Source: Clostridiales bacterium
GTDB lineage: Bacteria > Bacillota_A > Clostridia > Oscillospirales > Oscillospiraceae
Assembly (NCBI GenBank): GCA_004553625.1
Contig: SFKX01000004.1
Coordinates: forward strand, 149,769-213,768
Length of the DNA stretch: 64,000 nucleotides
Direction: 5' to 3'
A model generated the notes under the pieces. It saw only the letters and a program-made list of their open reading frames with translations. It was not told the DNA's origin and did not search any database. Position numbers and translations under genes: made by a program. Shown here piece after piece: positions 15,673 through 24,245 of the stretch (positions within the stretch are counted from its first letter, which is position 1; every line of letters begins with the position of its first letter).

Positions 15673-17139
15673 ATGGACAAGGTCTGGAACGGAGCGGGAA
15701 AGCCGCTCGGTGAGGATATAAGGAGGCTCGGCCGCGAGGAGCTCATCGCGCTGGCGCTGGAGGTCTGCGAGGGCGCGGCGGACTGCGGCGCGGCCTTCCA
15801 CGGGAACATACACCCGGGGAACATCACGCGGGACGCGGAGGGAAGGTCGCGGCTGGGTCCGCGGGCGGACCACGCTCCCGGCGACTGGTCCACGGACGAG
15901 CTGGAGTACATGGCGCCGGAGCTCTTTTGGAACGGGACGGCGGATGCCTCGGCGGACGTGTATTCGATCGGCCTGCTGCTGTACGCGGGCGTGACGGGCG
16001 GGCTGCTGCCCTTTTTCAAGCGCGCGCCGGAGAACATGACGAACGAGCTGCGCGCCTCGGCGCTGCGCCGCAGGATGAACGGAGACGAGATACATACCCC
16101 CGCCGCAGCCGGCGAAAAGCTCGGCCCGGTCATTGAAAAGTGCCTGAAGTTCGAGGTATCCGCGCGGTATAAGGACACGCGCGAGCTCGCGGAGGCGCTG
16201 CGCCCCTGCGTGGGCGAGGGCGACGCGAAGGCCATGGAGATGTTCGGCAAGCCGGAGCGGGAGCTCAGCGAGGTCGAGCGGACGATGGCGGGCATCCTGG
16301 CCCACCTCGAGCCGGAGGAGGAAGAGGAGCCAGAGCCCGTCAAAGCTCCGGAGCCCGAGCCGGAACCGCCGAAGCCTGAACCGAAGCGCCCGAAGGTGGA
16401 GCTGCCGCCGGTAAAGCCGGTGGAACCGCCGAAGCCCACGGGGCCGAGGCCGGAATACAAGGTGGACCGCGACTTTGAGGAGCGGGCGATAAGAGAAAAG
16501 GAGTCCCGGCCGAAGAAGAGCCGCCGCCCCGTGCTCATCGTGCTGGGCATCTGCGCGGTGATAGTCATAGCGGCGCTGGCGATAAGCCTGTTCCTGCCCG
16601 GCGGCGAGGGCGGGACGGAGCCGAGCCCCACGCCCCCCGCAGATACGGCGCAGGGCGGCGTCCCCGGCGCGGAGCCGAGCCCCGAGCCCACGCCGGAACC
16701 CACGTCCGAGCCCACGCCGAGCCCGACGCCCGTTCCGGAGCCGAGCTATGAGCTCTTCATGGCGGACTGCTCCTGGGAGGAGGCTGAGGCCCTCTGCGAG
16801 GAAAAGGGCGGGCATCTGGCGGTAATCTCCAGCGTGACGGAGCTCTCCAAGGTGGTGGACCTGGCGGAGGAGGCCGGGGCGCAGTTCGTCTGGATCGGCC
16901 TGCACCGCGTGGACGGCAGGCTCGTCTGGGTGACGGGCGAGGTTATCGACTACTACGTCTGGGGCCCCGGCGAGCCCTCCGGCCACGACACGGACGGCGC
17001 GGCGGAGGACTACGTCCTGCTCTGGAACAACTCGGCCTTCGGCTGGATATATAACGACTCGCGCAACGACCCCGTCTCCGCCTACCCCGGCGCCTACAGC
17101 GGCAAGATAGCCTACGTCTGCGAATACCCGCCTGCATAA
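15673..17139 (+). CDS. Pseudokinase - transmembrane - C-type lectin-like fusion
   Basis: Predicted single-pass membrane protein of 488 residues. Residues 1-180 resemble only the C-lobe of an Hanks-type kinase: H-G-N-I-H-P-G-N stands in for the catalytic loop H-R-D-L-K-P-x-N, then Y-M-A-P-E and D-V-Y-S-I-G. There is no ATP-binding N-lobe, no catalytic Asp and no DFG, so it should not phosphorylate. A proline/glutamate linker (about 213-262) and a basic K-K-S-R-R patch precede one helix (287-308). An extracellular T/P/E-rich stalk leads to a C-type lectin-like domain (about 358-486) with D-C-S-W-E-E-A, W-I-G-L, G-E-P-S-G, W-I-Y-N-D and Y-V-C-E-Y. Charge bias suggests the pseudokinase is inside and the lectin outside. 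Ligand and role unknown. Confidence 0.83.
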   Translation: MDKVWNGAGKPLGEDIRRLGREELIALALEVCEGAADCGAAFHGNIHPGNITRDAEGRSRLGPRADHAPGDWSTDELEYMAPELFWNGTADASADVYSIGLLLYAGVTGGLLPFFKRAPENMTNELRASALRRRMNGDEIHTPAAAGEKLGPVIEKCLKFEVSARYKDTRELAEALRPCVGEGDAKAMEMFGKPERELSEVERTMAGILAHLEPEEEEEPEPVKAPEPEPEPPKPEPKRPKVELPPVKPVEPPKPTGPRPEYKVDRDFEERAIREKESRPKKSRRPVLIVLGICAVIVIAALAISLFLPGGEGGTEPSPTPPADTAQGGVPGAEPSPEPTPEPTSEPTPSPTPVPEPSYELFMADCSWEEAEALCEEKGGHLAVISSVTELSKVVDLAEEAGAQFVWIGLHRVDGRLVWVTGEVIDYYVWGPGEPSGHDTDGAAEDYVLLWNNSAFGWIYNDSRNDPVSAYPGAYSGKIAYVCEYPPA

Positions 17140-17143
17140 AACG

Positions 17144-17176
17144 AAAAAGCCCCGGACGAAAAGTCCGGGGCTTTTT
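17144..17176. terminator. Bidirectional terminator
   Basis: AAAAAGCCCCGGAC (17144-17157), loop GAAAA, GTCCGGGGCTTTTT (17163-17176). The stem is perfect with A- and T-tracts on both sides, placed between the convergent pseudokinase and metallo-beta-lactamase-fold genes. Confidence 0.95.
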
Positions 17177-17181
17177 GCTCT

Positions 17182-18099
17182 CTATGCCGCCTGGAGTATC
17201 TTTTGTCCGTCGCTGACGAGCTCTATCGTGCCGTCCGTGTCCGTGCGCAGGAGGGTGATGTTCCTGCTCTCCAGGAGCTGCACGACCTCCTCGTGCGGGT
17301 GGCCGTAGCGGTTGCCCTCGCCGCAGGAGGCGACTGCGAGCTCCGGCCGCGTGAGGTCCAGCACCTCCTCGTCAGTGGAGCTGGAGCTGCCGTGGTGGCC
17401 GAGCTTGAGCACGTCGCAGCCGAGGTCAAAGCCCCCTATGAGGGCGCAGTCCTCAAGCGCCCCGGCGGAGATGTCCCCCGTGAAGAGGAAGGCCGTCTCG
17501 CCGTATTCGATGCGCAGGACGAGGCTGGAGTCGTTGAGGTCCCCGCTCCAGTCGGAGACGGGGCCGGCAAACTCGAACACCGCATCCCCCAGCGTGAACT
17601 CCGCGCCCAGGGGCGGCACGGTGACGAAGAGGCCCTTTTCCGCGGCCGTGTCCTCGAAGCGGGTGAAGGCTCCGGAGCTGTCGAACTCAGTGTATGGCGC
17701 GAAGAGCGTGCCTACATCGAAGCTCTCGATGACCTCGTCAAGCCCGCCGCAGTGGTCCTCGTGCGCGTGGGTGCAGACGACGTAGTCGAGCTCCGTGACG
17801 CCCCTGGACTTGAGGTACTCAACGACCGTCTCGCCCTCGGAGCTGACGCCGGCGTCTATGAGCAGGGTCTCTCCCCCGCAGGCGAGGAGGGCGGAGTCCC
17901 CCTGGCCGACGTCTATGTATGCGGCGAAGAGGCCGTCCTCGGGCAGCGCCGTGACGGCGAGGTCCACCCTGTCCTCTCCCCCGCCCCAGCTGACGAGGCC
18001 GAGGCTGGACGCCGCGTACATGAGCAGCAGCGCCAGGGCGAAGAGCCCGGTCCCTATTATCCCGCCGCGGCCCTTCCCGGCCTTTCTGCGTCTTGCCAT
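17182..18099 (-). CDS. Membrane-anchored metallo-beta-lactamase-fold hydrolase (ComEC C-terminal-like)
   Basis: Protein of 305 residues with a basic N-terminus and one transmembrane helix (about 12-30), so the enzyme domain faces outside. The domain begins A-A-Y-I-D-V-G-Q-G-D-S-A-L, the strand typical of ComEC/Rec2-like hydrolases, and has the metal motif T-H-A-H-E-D-H-C-G-G, later D-I-S and the G-H-H-G-S-S-S-S motif. The channel-forming part of ComEC is absent, so this is the stand-alone extracellular type often found in Firmicutes, whose substrate is unknown but may be nucleic acid or phosphodiester. Stand-alone transcription is expected, with terminators on both sides. Confidence 0.87.
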   Translation of the reverse strand: MARRRKAGKGRGGIIGTGLFALALLLMYAASSLGLVSWGGGEDRVDLAVTALPEDGLFAAYIDVGQGDSALLACGGETLLIDAGVSSEGETVVEYLKSRGVTELDYVVCTHAHEDHCGGLDEVIESFDVGTLFAPYTEFDSSGAFTRFEDTAAEKGLFVTVPPLGAEFTLGDAVFEFAGPVSDWSGDLNDSSLVLRIEYGETAFLFTGDISAGALEDCALIGGFDLGCDVLKLGHHGSSSSTDEEVLDLTRPELAVASCGEGNRYGHPHEEVVQLLESRNITLLRTDTDGTIELVSDGQKILQAA

Positions 18100-18125
18100 A
18101 TCCGTTCCCCTTTCCTGTAATACCG

Positions 18126-18159
18126 AAAAGGCCCCTGCCCCGCGGGGCAGGAGCCTTTT
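18126..18159 (-). terminator. Terminator after the lipoprotein gene
   Basis: GC-rich hairpin with arms AAAAGGC-CCCTGCCCC and GGGGCAGG-GCCTTTT around CG. Read on the minus strand it ends in CCTTTTC, 10 bases after the lipoprotein stop at 18170. It could also act on the plus strand. Confidence 0.85.
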
Positions 18160-18169
18160 GCCCGGGCTT

Positions 18170-18982
18170 TTATTCTATGCCCGCCGGTGTCTCTATGCTT
18201 TCTATGGCGTTGAGCTCGGAGAGCCTGATGCTCACCAGGATGGAGGCGTTCTCCATGCTCGCGCCCTCCGCCTCGAACATGCCCTGCATGTAGCCCGCAA
18301 TGACCTGGCTCATATCGAGCTCATAGCGCACGGGGGCGAAGGTCTCGGCGTCCAGCCAGATGCTCATGGGCATGCTGCCCTCGAACACCGTGTCTCCGTT
18401 GACGCCGTAGCTGGAGAGCATCGTGTCCATGCCGGAGAGCTCCACAGCCTCGTTCAGCATGTCGCCGGTCAGCTCGCCGTCGTAGCGGTGGAGCTTGACC
18501 CCGTCCAGCTCCTCCTCGCCGCTGTATTTGAAGCCCTGGGCCGCGCGGATATAGAACTCCACGCTCTGCGCGGCGTTATACTGGGCCAGCTGGTCCTCCG
18601 TCAGCTCCTGGGGGGTCCAGTTCGTTCCGTCGAGGCTGGCGTAGGCGACATAGCCCTCGCCCTCCTGCCGGACGTAGCTGTATACGTCCATCTGCACGCC
18701 CATGACGTCCATGCTTACGAGCGCGTAGGCGGTCATGGGCTCCATGATGACCTCCGTGCTCATGCTCATGGTGGTGGAGACGTCGAGGTTCTGGCCATCC
18801 GCGGTGATGGTGTAGCTCATGTCCATATCCATTTCGGTTTTTGCGCTTGTGAGGCCTGCGGCGACCTCCTGAGCCTTTGCGAGCGAAGCCGTAACGTCCG
18901 AAGGGTCGGCCGAGCCGCTGCCGCAGGCAGCAAGACCGGAGAGCAGAGCCAGAGCGAGCGCCAAGGATAGCAGCTTTTTCAT
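18170..18982 (-). CDS. Putative lipoprotein (LppX/DUF6612-like), function unknown
   Basis: Lipoprotein of 270 residues with signal peptide K-K-L-L-S-L-A-L-A-L-A and lipobox L-A-A-C. The start is the ATG at 18982; the open frame reaches an upstream TTG, but GGAGGAG sits between the two and serves the ATG. The mature part has long beta-rich stretches with M-D-M-D-M-S-Y-T-I-T and S-M-S-T-E, a pattern like the DUF6612 or LppX-type lipid-binding half-barrels of Gram-positive lipoproteins. It follows the V-ATPase subunit D gene by 28 bases and is followed by a terminator, so it may be the last gene of that operon. A functional link to the ATPase is not evident. Confidence 0.72.
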   Translation of the reverse strand: MKKLLSLALALALLSGLAACGSGSADPSDVTASLAKAQEVAAGLTSAKTEMDMDMSYTITADGQNLDVSTTMSMSTEVIMEPMTAYALVSMDVMGVQMDVYSYVRQEGEGYVAYASLDGTNWTPQELTEDQLAQYNAAQSVEFYIRAAQGFKYSGEEELDGVKLHRYDGELTGDMLNEAVELSGMDTMLSSYGVNGDTVFEGSMPMSIWLDAETFAPVRYELDMSQVIAGYMQGMFEAEGASMENASILVSIRLSELNAIESIETPAGIE

Positions 18983-19010
18983 TGTGTTCTCCTCCAATTT
19001 TTTGTGTTGA

Positions 19011-19634
19011 TCACACGTCCTCCTCCGGCTCGCGGCCCTTGACCACCTTGAGCCGCACGAACTCCTCGCGCTCCTTTTCCTCGAGCGCGTCGGAGATACG
19101 TGAGATCTCGGAATCGAGGCCGGGGATGACGATGTTTTGCAAAGCGTTTGCGCGTTTCTGCGCTTTTTTGATTGCGTAGGCCAGGCGATAGATGCTGTTT
19201 TCGGTCTGGGCGAGCTCGCAGATGAGCTCCTTGACCTCCGCGAACTTGAAGTAGGCGTCGTCGAGGTCCGAGCTCGTGAAGGCGAGGCCGTAGGGCGGGC
19301 CGGAGGGCAGCTGCGGCTCGGACTCGACCCGGGGCAGCTCGACGCCCATGACGCTGCGGAAGCGCAGGGAAAAGCTGTCGTCTATGGGGACGGCGTCGGC
19401 GCCTCTCTCGGCGGAGCCGCCCATGGAGATCTCGGCCAGGCGCATGGAGGCGTAGGCCTCGGAGAAGGTCCTGTCTATGCGCGCCTGGAGGTCCTCGGCC
19501 TCGTCGATGAGGCCCATTATCTCGCGTATGAGTATGTTCCGCTTGCGGTCCATGAGCTCATAGCCGGTCTCGGCCAAGGCCCTTGAACGCTTTGCGGAGT
19601 TCAGGTTGCCCTTTGTGGGCGCGGTCTGCGCCAA
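19011..19634 (-). CDS. atpD: V-type ATP synthase subunit D
   Basis: Central-stalk subunit of the V/A-type ATPase, 207 residues, forming the long antiparallel coiled coil that turns inside the A3B3 ring. The N-terminus A-P-T-K-G-N-L-N-S-A-K-R-S-R-A-L-A and the C-terminal helix R-L-A-Y-A-I-K-K-A-Q-K-R-A-N-A-L-Q-N are characteristic. The start is a TTG preceded by GGGAGGTGAGGGC. It is the ninth and last recognised V-ATPase gene of this operon and follows subunit B by 34 bases. Confidence 0.93.
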   Translation of the reverse strand: MAQTAPTKGNLNSAKRSRALAETGYELMDRKRNILIREIMGLIDEAEDLQARIDRTFSEAYASMRLAEISMGGSAERGADAVPIDDSFSLRFRSVMGVELPRVESEPQLPSGPPYGLAFTSSDLDDAYFKFAEVKELICELAQTENSIYRLAYAIKKAQKRANALQNIVIPGLDSEISRISDALEEKEREEFVRLKVVKGREPEEDV

Positions 19635-19668
19635 GCCCTCACCTCCCTTTCAGGCGCCGCTTCCGCGG

Positions 19669-21063
19669 TCACAGCTTGTGCTCGTGCTGGACGTAGTGTT
19701 CGTCCAGCACCTTGTCGGAAACGCGCGAGAGCGCGTCCCGCGGGAGTATCGAAAGGAGCTCCCAGCCCAGGTCCAGCGTGGCCTGGATGCTGCGGTCCTC
19801 GTACATGCCCTGGGTGATGAACCTGCGCTCCAGCTCGTTGCCGAACTTGAGGCTCAGCTTATCCGCCTCGGAGAGCTCCTCCTCGCCTATGACGGTGGCG
19901 AGGCTCCTCGCGCTGGAGACCTCGGAGTAGGAGGCGAAGAGCTGGTTTGAAAGGTCCGGGTGGTCGGCGCGGGTGAAGCCCTCGCCTGTGCCGTCCTTCA
20001 TGAGCCTCGAGAGGCTGGGCAGGATGCTGACGGGCGGGTAGATGCCCTTCTGCGCCAGCTCGCGGGAGAGGACAATCTGCCCCTCCGTGATGTAGCCCGT
20101 GAGGTCCGGTATGGGGTGGGAGATGTCGTCGCCGGGCATGGTGAGTATCGGCACCAGGGTCACGCTGCCGGGCTTGCCGCGTATGAGCCCCGCCCGCTCG
20201 TAGATGGAGGCGAGGTCGGAGTACATGTAGCTCGGGAAACCCTTGCGGGAGGGTATCTCGCCCTTGGAGCTGGAGAATTCGCGCAGGGCCTCGCAGTAGA
20301 AGGTCATGTCCGTCATGACGACGAGGACGTGGTAGCCCAGCGTGAAGGCCAGGTATTCCGCGGCGGTCATGGCGCAGCGCGGCGTGAGCACGCGCTCTAT
20401 GATGGGGTCGGAGGCCATGTTGAGGAACATGACGGTCCTGCCCAGGGCGCCGGACTCCGCGAAGTCCTTGCGGAAGTAGTCGGCGGTGTCGTTCTTGATG
20501 CCCATGGCGCAAAAGACGGTGACGAACCTGGCGTCGTCGCCCTCGGTGGCGATGACGCGCGCCTGGCGGACGATCTGGGCGGCGAGCTCGTTGTGGCTCA
20601 TGCCCGCGCCGGAGAAGATGGGCAGTTTCTGCCCGCGTATGAGGGTACAGGTCGCGTCTATGGAGCTGATGCCCGTGAGGATGAAGCTGCGCGGGTATTC
20701 GCGCGAGACGGGGTTTATAGCGGCGCCGTTTATGTCGCGGCGCTCCGCGGCGTAGACCTCGGAGAGGCCGTCTATGGGCCTGCCCGTGCCGTCAAAGACC
20801 CGGCCCAGGATCTCGCCGGAGAGGGCGATGGTCATGGGCTTTCCCATGAAGCGGGTGCAGGCGCTCTGCATATCTATGCCGCTAGTGCCTTCAAAGGCCT
20901 CGATGACGACCCTGTCGCCGTCTATGAGGATGACCCTGCCGCGCCTGCGGCTGCCGTCGGGCAGGATGATCTCCGCGAGCTCGTCATAGGCCGCGCCGTG
21001 CACGCCCTCGAGCGCGACGAGCGAGCCCTTTATCTCGGAAAGACCCGTGTATTCTATGCGCAT
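19669..21063 (-). CDS. atpB: V-type ATP synthase subunit B
   Basis: Regulatory, non-catalytic nucleotide-binding subunit of the A3B3 head, 464 residues. It begins R-I-E-Y-T-G-L-S-E-I-K-G-S-L-V-A-L-E-G-V and carries D-G-T-G-R-P-I-D-G, N-P-V-S-R-E-Y-P and the degenerate P-loop region F-S-G-A-G-M-S-H-N-E, all normal for subunit B. Length is typical. The ATG follows a G-rich ribosome binding site, and the gene is 11 bases after subunit A. Confidence 0.97.
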   Translation of the reverse strand: MRIEYTGLSEIKGSLVALEGVHGAAYDELAEIILPDGSRRRGRVILIDGDRVVIEAFEGTSGIDMQSACTRFMGKPMTIALSGEILGRVFDGTGRPIDGLSEVYAAERRDINGAAINPVSREYPRSFILTGISSIDATCTLIRGQKLPIFSGAGMSHNELAAQIVRQARVIATEGDDARFVTVFCAMGIKNDTADYFRKDFAESGALGRTVMFLNMASDPIIERVLTPRCAMTAAEYLAFTLGYHVLVVMTDMTFYCEALREFSSSKGEIPSRKGFPSYMYSDLASIYERAGLIRGKPGSVTLVPILTMPGDDISHPIPDLTGYITEGQIVLSRELAQKGIYPPVSILPSLSRLMKDGTGEGFTRADHPDLSNQLFASYSEVSSARSLATVIGEEELSEADKLSLKFGNELERRFITQGMYEDRSIQATLDLGWELLSILPRDALSRVSDKVLDEHYVQHEHKL

Positions 21064-21074
21064 ACAGCCACCCC

Positions 21075-22841
21075 CTATGCGTTCGCGCGCCGCACGGAAG
21101 CGACGGCCTTGTCCACCAGCTCCGTGAATTCGGAGGCCGGCTTCCCGCCGCCCAGCTCGAACTTCATGCGCTCCAGCGCGGCAAAGACGCCCGTATCCGT
21201 CAGCTGGCGGAGCGGGATATTCTGCGCCACCAGCTCCCTCGCGCCGTCGTAGAGGCGGAGGATGACCCGCAGCATGGCCATCTGGTCGGCGGGCTTCATA
21301 TAGGTGTCCGTCGCGTGGAAGGCGTTCTGCTGCAAAAAGCCCTCGCGGATGACCTTGGCCGTCTCGATGATGAGCTTCTGGTCGTCGGGCAGGATGTCGG
21401 AGCCGATGAGCTTGACTATCTCCATGAGGGAGGACTCCTCGTTCAGCAGGGCCATGATGCGCCCGCGCAGCTCGGTGAAGTCCTCGCCGAAGTTTTCGCT
21501 GTACCAGGGTATGAGCTCGTTGAAATACTCGGTGTAGGAGTTGTTCCAGTTTATCGAGGGGAAGTGCCGCGCGTAGGCGAGGGAGCGGTCCAGCGCCCAG
21601 AAGCAGCGGACGAAGCGCTGCGTGTTCTGGGTGACGGGCTCGGAGAAGTCGCCGCCCTGGGGCGAGACCGCGCCGATGACCGTGACGGAGCCCTCCGCGC
21701 CGGAGAGCGTATCGACAAAGCCCGCGCGCTCATAGAAACCGGCGAGGCGGCTGGGCAGGTATGCGGGGAAGCTCTCCTCTGCGGGCATCTCCTCGAGGCG
21801 GCCGGATATCTCGCGCAGGGCCTCGGCCCAGCGGGAGGTGGAGTCGGCCATGAGGGCGACGTGGTAGCCCATGTCGCGGTAGTACTCCGCGATGGTCATG
21901 CCCGTGTATATCGACGCCTCGCGCGCCGCGACGGGCATGTTGGAGGTGTTGGCGACGAGAATCGTCCGCTCCATGAGCGGGCGGCCGGTGCGCGGGTCCT
22001 TGAGCTCGCGGAACTCGTCCAGCACCTGGGTCATCTCGTTGCCGCGCTCCCCGCAGCCGAGGTAGACGATGATGTCCGCGTCGGACCACTTTGCGAGCTG
22101 GTGCTGGACGACGGTCTTGCCCGCGCCGAAGGGGCCGGGTATGGCGGCGCAGCCGCCCTTGGCCACGGGGAAGAGCGTGTCTATGACCCTCTGCCCGGTG
22201 ACGAGCGGGCGGTCTATGGGCCTGCGCTCCGCGAAGGGCCGCGGCTCGCGCACGGGCCACTTCTGGGAGAGGCAGACGGGGGTCCTCCTGCCCCTGGCGT
22301 CCTCAACGTAGAGGAGCGGCTCCGTCACCGTGTACTCGCCGGAGGGCTTCACGTCCACGGCCCGGCCGGAGACCCCGGGCGGCACCATGGAGCGGTGTTC
22401 GGTCATCTCGCTCTCGCGGCAGGAGGCGACGAACTGGCCGGGAGAGAGCTCGTCCCCCTCCTTCACCAGCATGGTCACGGCCCATTTTTTCGTCTCGTCC
22501 AGGCTCTCTATGTTGATGCCCTTGGCGATGAAGGAACCGGCCATGGCCTCTATGATCTGCAGCGGCCGGCCGATGCCGTCGAAGATACCGCCTATGAGCC
22601 CGGGGCCGAGGCGTATCGACATGGGCTCGTTCGTCGGGTAGACGGGTTCGCCCGCGGCGAGCCCGCCGGAGTCCTCGTAGATCTGGACGATGCTCTCCTC
22701 CCCGGCGGAGGAGACGACCTCCCCGAAGAGCCGCTGCTTGCCGACGTATACAAGGCTCATGCGGGGCAGGCTCCTGCCGCCGCGGACCTTTATGACGGGG
22801 CCGTTCACCCCGTGGATATAGTATTCGGTCTTATTCTCCAT
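21075..22841 (-). CDS. atpA: V-type ATP synthase subunit A (catalytic)
   Basis: Catalytic head subunit of 588 residues. Walker A is GPFGAGKTV near residue 233, preceded by the long non-homologous insert that distinguishes V/A-type from F-type alpha/beta subunits. The catalytic glutamate region G-C-G-E-R-G-N-E-M and D-S-T-S-R-W-A-E-A-L follow. The start M-E-N-K-T-E-Y-Y-I-H is chosen because GGAGGA lies 7 bases upstream; an open frame extends further but belongs to the subunit E region. It overlaps the 3' end of subunit E by 11 bases. Confidence 0.97.
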   Translation of the reverse strand: MENKTEYYIHGVNGPVIKVRGGRSLPRMSLVYVGKQRLFGEVVSSAGEESIVQIYEDSGGLAAGEPVYPTNEPMSIRLGPGLIGGIFDGIGRPLQIIEAMAGSFIAKGINIESLDETKKWAVTMLVKEGDELSPGQFVASCRESEMTEHRSMVPPGVSGRAVDVKPSGEYTVTEPLLYVEDARGRRTPVCLSQKWPVREPRPFAERRPIDRPLVTGQRVIDTLFPVAKGGCAAIPGPFGAGKTVVQHQLAKWSDADIIVYLGCGERGNEMTQVLDEFRELKDPRTGRPLMERTILVANTSNMPVAAREASIYTGMTIAEYYRDMGYHVALMADSTSRWAEALREISGRLEEMPAEESFPAYLPSRLAGFYERAGFVDTLSGAEGSVTVIGAVSPQGGDFSEPVTQNTQRFVRCFWALDRSLAYARHFPSINWNNSYTEYFNELIPWYSENFGEDFTELRGRIMALLNEESSLMEIVKLIGSDILPDDQKLIIETAKVIREGFLQQNAFHATDTYMKPADQMAMLRVILRLYDGARELVAQNIPLRQLTDTGVFAALERMKFELGGGKPASEFTELVDKAVASVRRANA

Positions 22842-23445
22842 CTGCTTCCTCCAGACTGAAGCCTGTGAGCTCGGAGAACCTGCCCTCCAGGTCCTCGAGC
22901 GCCGAGTCAAAGGAGAGGTCGATGCGCCTGCAGCGCTCAGGGCACTCGAGCACGAGCCCGCCGAGCGAGAAGCCGCCCTCCAGGAATTCGAGCTTCACGC
23001 CGGGCGAGGCCGAGTTGAGGCCCTGGGCGTAGCCCATATCCTCGCGCCGGAGCCAGACCTTGGCCTCTCTCGCGCCGGGGACGGCGTCGAGGGCGCGCCA
23101 GAGCTGGTTTTTGAGCGTTTCGGCGTACTCGGGCCTTTGGGGCAGCTCGAGTATCTTCCGCCTGACCTCGGCAAAGACGTCGTCCGCGCAGTCCTCTCGG
23201 AACTGCAGCAGGCTGCGCTTTGCGGCGAGCCCTTCCGCGACTATCCGCTTGTTCTCCTTGACCTTCGCGTCGGCCAGGGCGGAGGCCCTGCGCTTTTCGG
23301 CCGCGGAGGCCAGGGCCGCTGCATATTCCTCGAGCGCCTCGCGCTCCAGCCGCTCCGTTTCCGCGTTCATCGCGGCGGCCTTTTCCTCCGCGGCGCCGGT
23401 CAGCGCTGCGGCGAAGGCTTTGAGCTTGCTTTTTTTCTCTTGCAT
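22831..23445 (-). CDS. atpE: V-type ATP synthase subunit E
   Basis: Peripheral-stalk subunit, 204 residues. The N-terminal half is a long alanine/glutamate/arginine-rich helix (E-E-K-A-A-A-M-N-A-E-T-E-R-L-E-R-E) that pairs with subunit H/G as a coiled coil. The C-terminal half is a small globular domain (L-E-F-L-E-G-G-F-S-L-G-G-L-V-L) that binds the top of subunit B. Identification rests on this architecture, size and position between F and A. Confidence 0.88.
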   Translation of the reverse strand: MQEKKSKLKAFAAALTGAAEEKAAAMNAETERLEREALEEYAAALASAAEKRRASALADAKVKENKRIVAEGLAAKRSLLQFREDCADDVFAEVRRKILELPQRPEYAETLKNQLWRALDAVPGAREAKVWLRREDMGYAQGLNSASPGVKLEFLEGGFSLGGLVLECPERCRRIDLSFDSALEDLEGRFSELTGFSLEEADGE

Positions 23446-23455
23446 AGGCCCCCTC

Positions 23456-23764
23456 CTAGATCTTGATGCCGATGGCCTCGTTTATGAGGCGGGTGATATA
23501 GTCCCGCGCGCGCACGGAGCCGCGGCTGTCCGCCACGATGTTCACCAGCGGCCGCCCGGCGGAGAGCTTGAGCGCGTCGAGTCGCTCGCGGCTGAGCGCG
23601 TAGCAGCCCTCCGTCACTATGAGGACGGCCACGCCCTGGTCCGCGCAGGCGCGGCTTATGGCGGCGTCGACCTCCTTTTTGGTGGCTGCGCGCGCCCCCT
23701 CTATCCCGGCGAGGCGCATGCCCGTCAGGACGTCCGGGTCGTCCGTGATGCAGAAGCAGCGCAT
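23456..23764 (-). CDS. atpF: V-type ATP synthase subunit F
   Basis: Small central-stalk subunit of 102 residues with a Rossmann-like fold; it binds subunit D and can modulate coupling. The start C-F-C-I-T-D-D-P-D-V-L-T-G-M-R-L-A-G-I and the internal V-A-V-L-I-V-T-E match the family. It shares one base with the subunit K stop, so it is translationally coupled. Confidence 0.92.
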   Translation of the reverse strand: MRCFCITDDPDVLTGMRLAGIEGARAATKKEVDAAISRACADQGVAVLIVTEGCYALSRERLDALKLSAGRPLVNIVADSRGSVRARDYITRLINEAIGIKI

Positions 23765-24204
23765 CAGAACAGCAGGATGACGATGGCGATGAGCAGGCCG
23801 TAAATGGCGATGCCCTCAGCCATGCCGACAAAGACTATGGACTTGCCGAAGCTGCCCTCGTTTTCGGTCAGCGCGCCGATGGCCGCGCAGGCGGAGTTCG
23901 AGACCGCGATGCCCGAGGCTATGCCCGAGATGCCGACGGCCAGCGCCGCCGCCAGGTAACCGATGGCCTTGGTCCAGTCCGTGCCGCCGGCAGCCGCGGC
24001 GACCTCGGCCGCGTCGTTCGCCGCAGCGACGCCCTGGCCCAGGAACACCACCGCCGTTGCGAACATGACGAGGAAGAAGCCGCAGATATTGGCATAGAGC
24101 GGCTTTTTGACGCTCTTTCCCGCCTTGGCGCGGCGGGCGATCATCCACAGCGGCAGGACGATCAGGACGAGAACGGCCAGAAGGGGAGCGATGAACTTTA
24201 GCAT
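23764..24204 (-). CDS. atpK: V-type ATP synthase subunit K (proteolipid, c ring)
   Basis: Rotor-ring subunit of 146 residues with four predicted helices. Only the last two form a recognisable proteolipid hairpin (L-A-V-G-I-S-G-I-A-S-G-I-A and V-G-M-A-E-G-I-A-I-Y-G), with the ion-binding glutamate in G-M-A-E-G. The first pair (about 5-24 and 40-62, joined by basic A-R-R-A-K-A-G-K-S-V-K-K) does not look like a duplicated c hairpin and has no acidic ion site. This single-site, extended form differs from the duplicated NtpK of Enterococcus. At the position of the sodium-liganding Gln of that protein a Ser appears, so ion specificity is uncertain. Confidence 0.88.
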   Translation of the reverse strand: MLKFIAPLLAVLVLIVLPLWMIARRAKAGKSVKKPLYANICGFFLVMFATAVVFLGQGVAAANDAAEVAAAAGGTDWTKAIGYLAAALAVGISGIASGIAVSNSACAAIGALTENEGSFGKSIVFVGMAEGIAIYGLLIAIVILLF

Positions 24205-24245
24205 GTTAAGAACCTCCGATTTATATCTGTTTGTAGCGTACTTTG

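Noticed and set aside
14226..16715. Minus-strand frame of 829 codons across the symporter and pseudokinase genes
   Set aside because: It is antisense to two genes with clear motifs. Its Gly/Ser repeats are the reverse reading of the Pro/Glu/Thr stalk codons.
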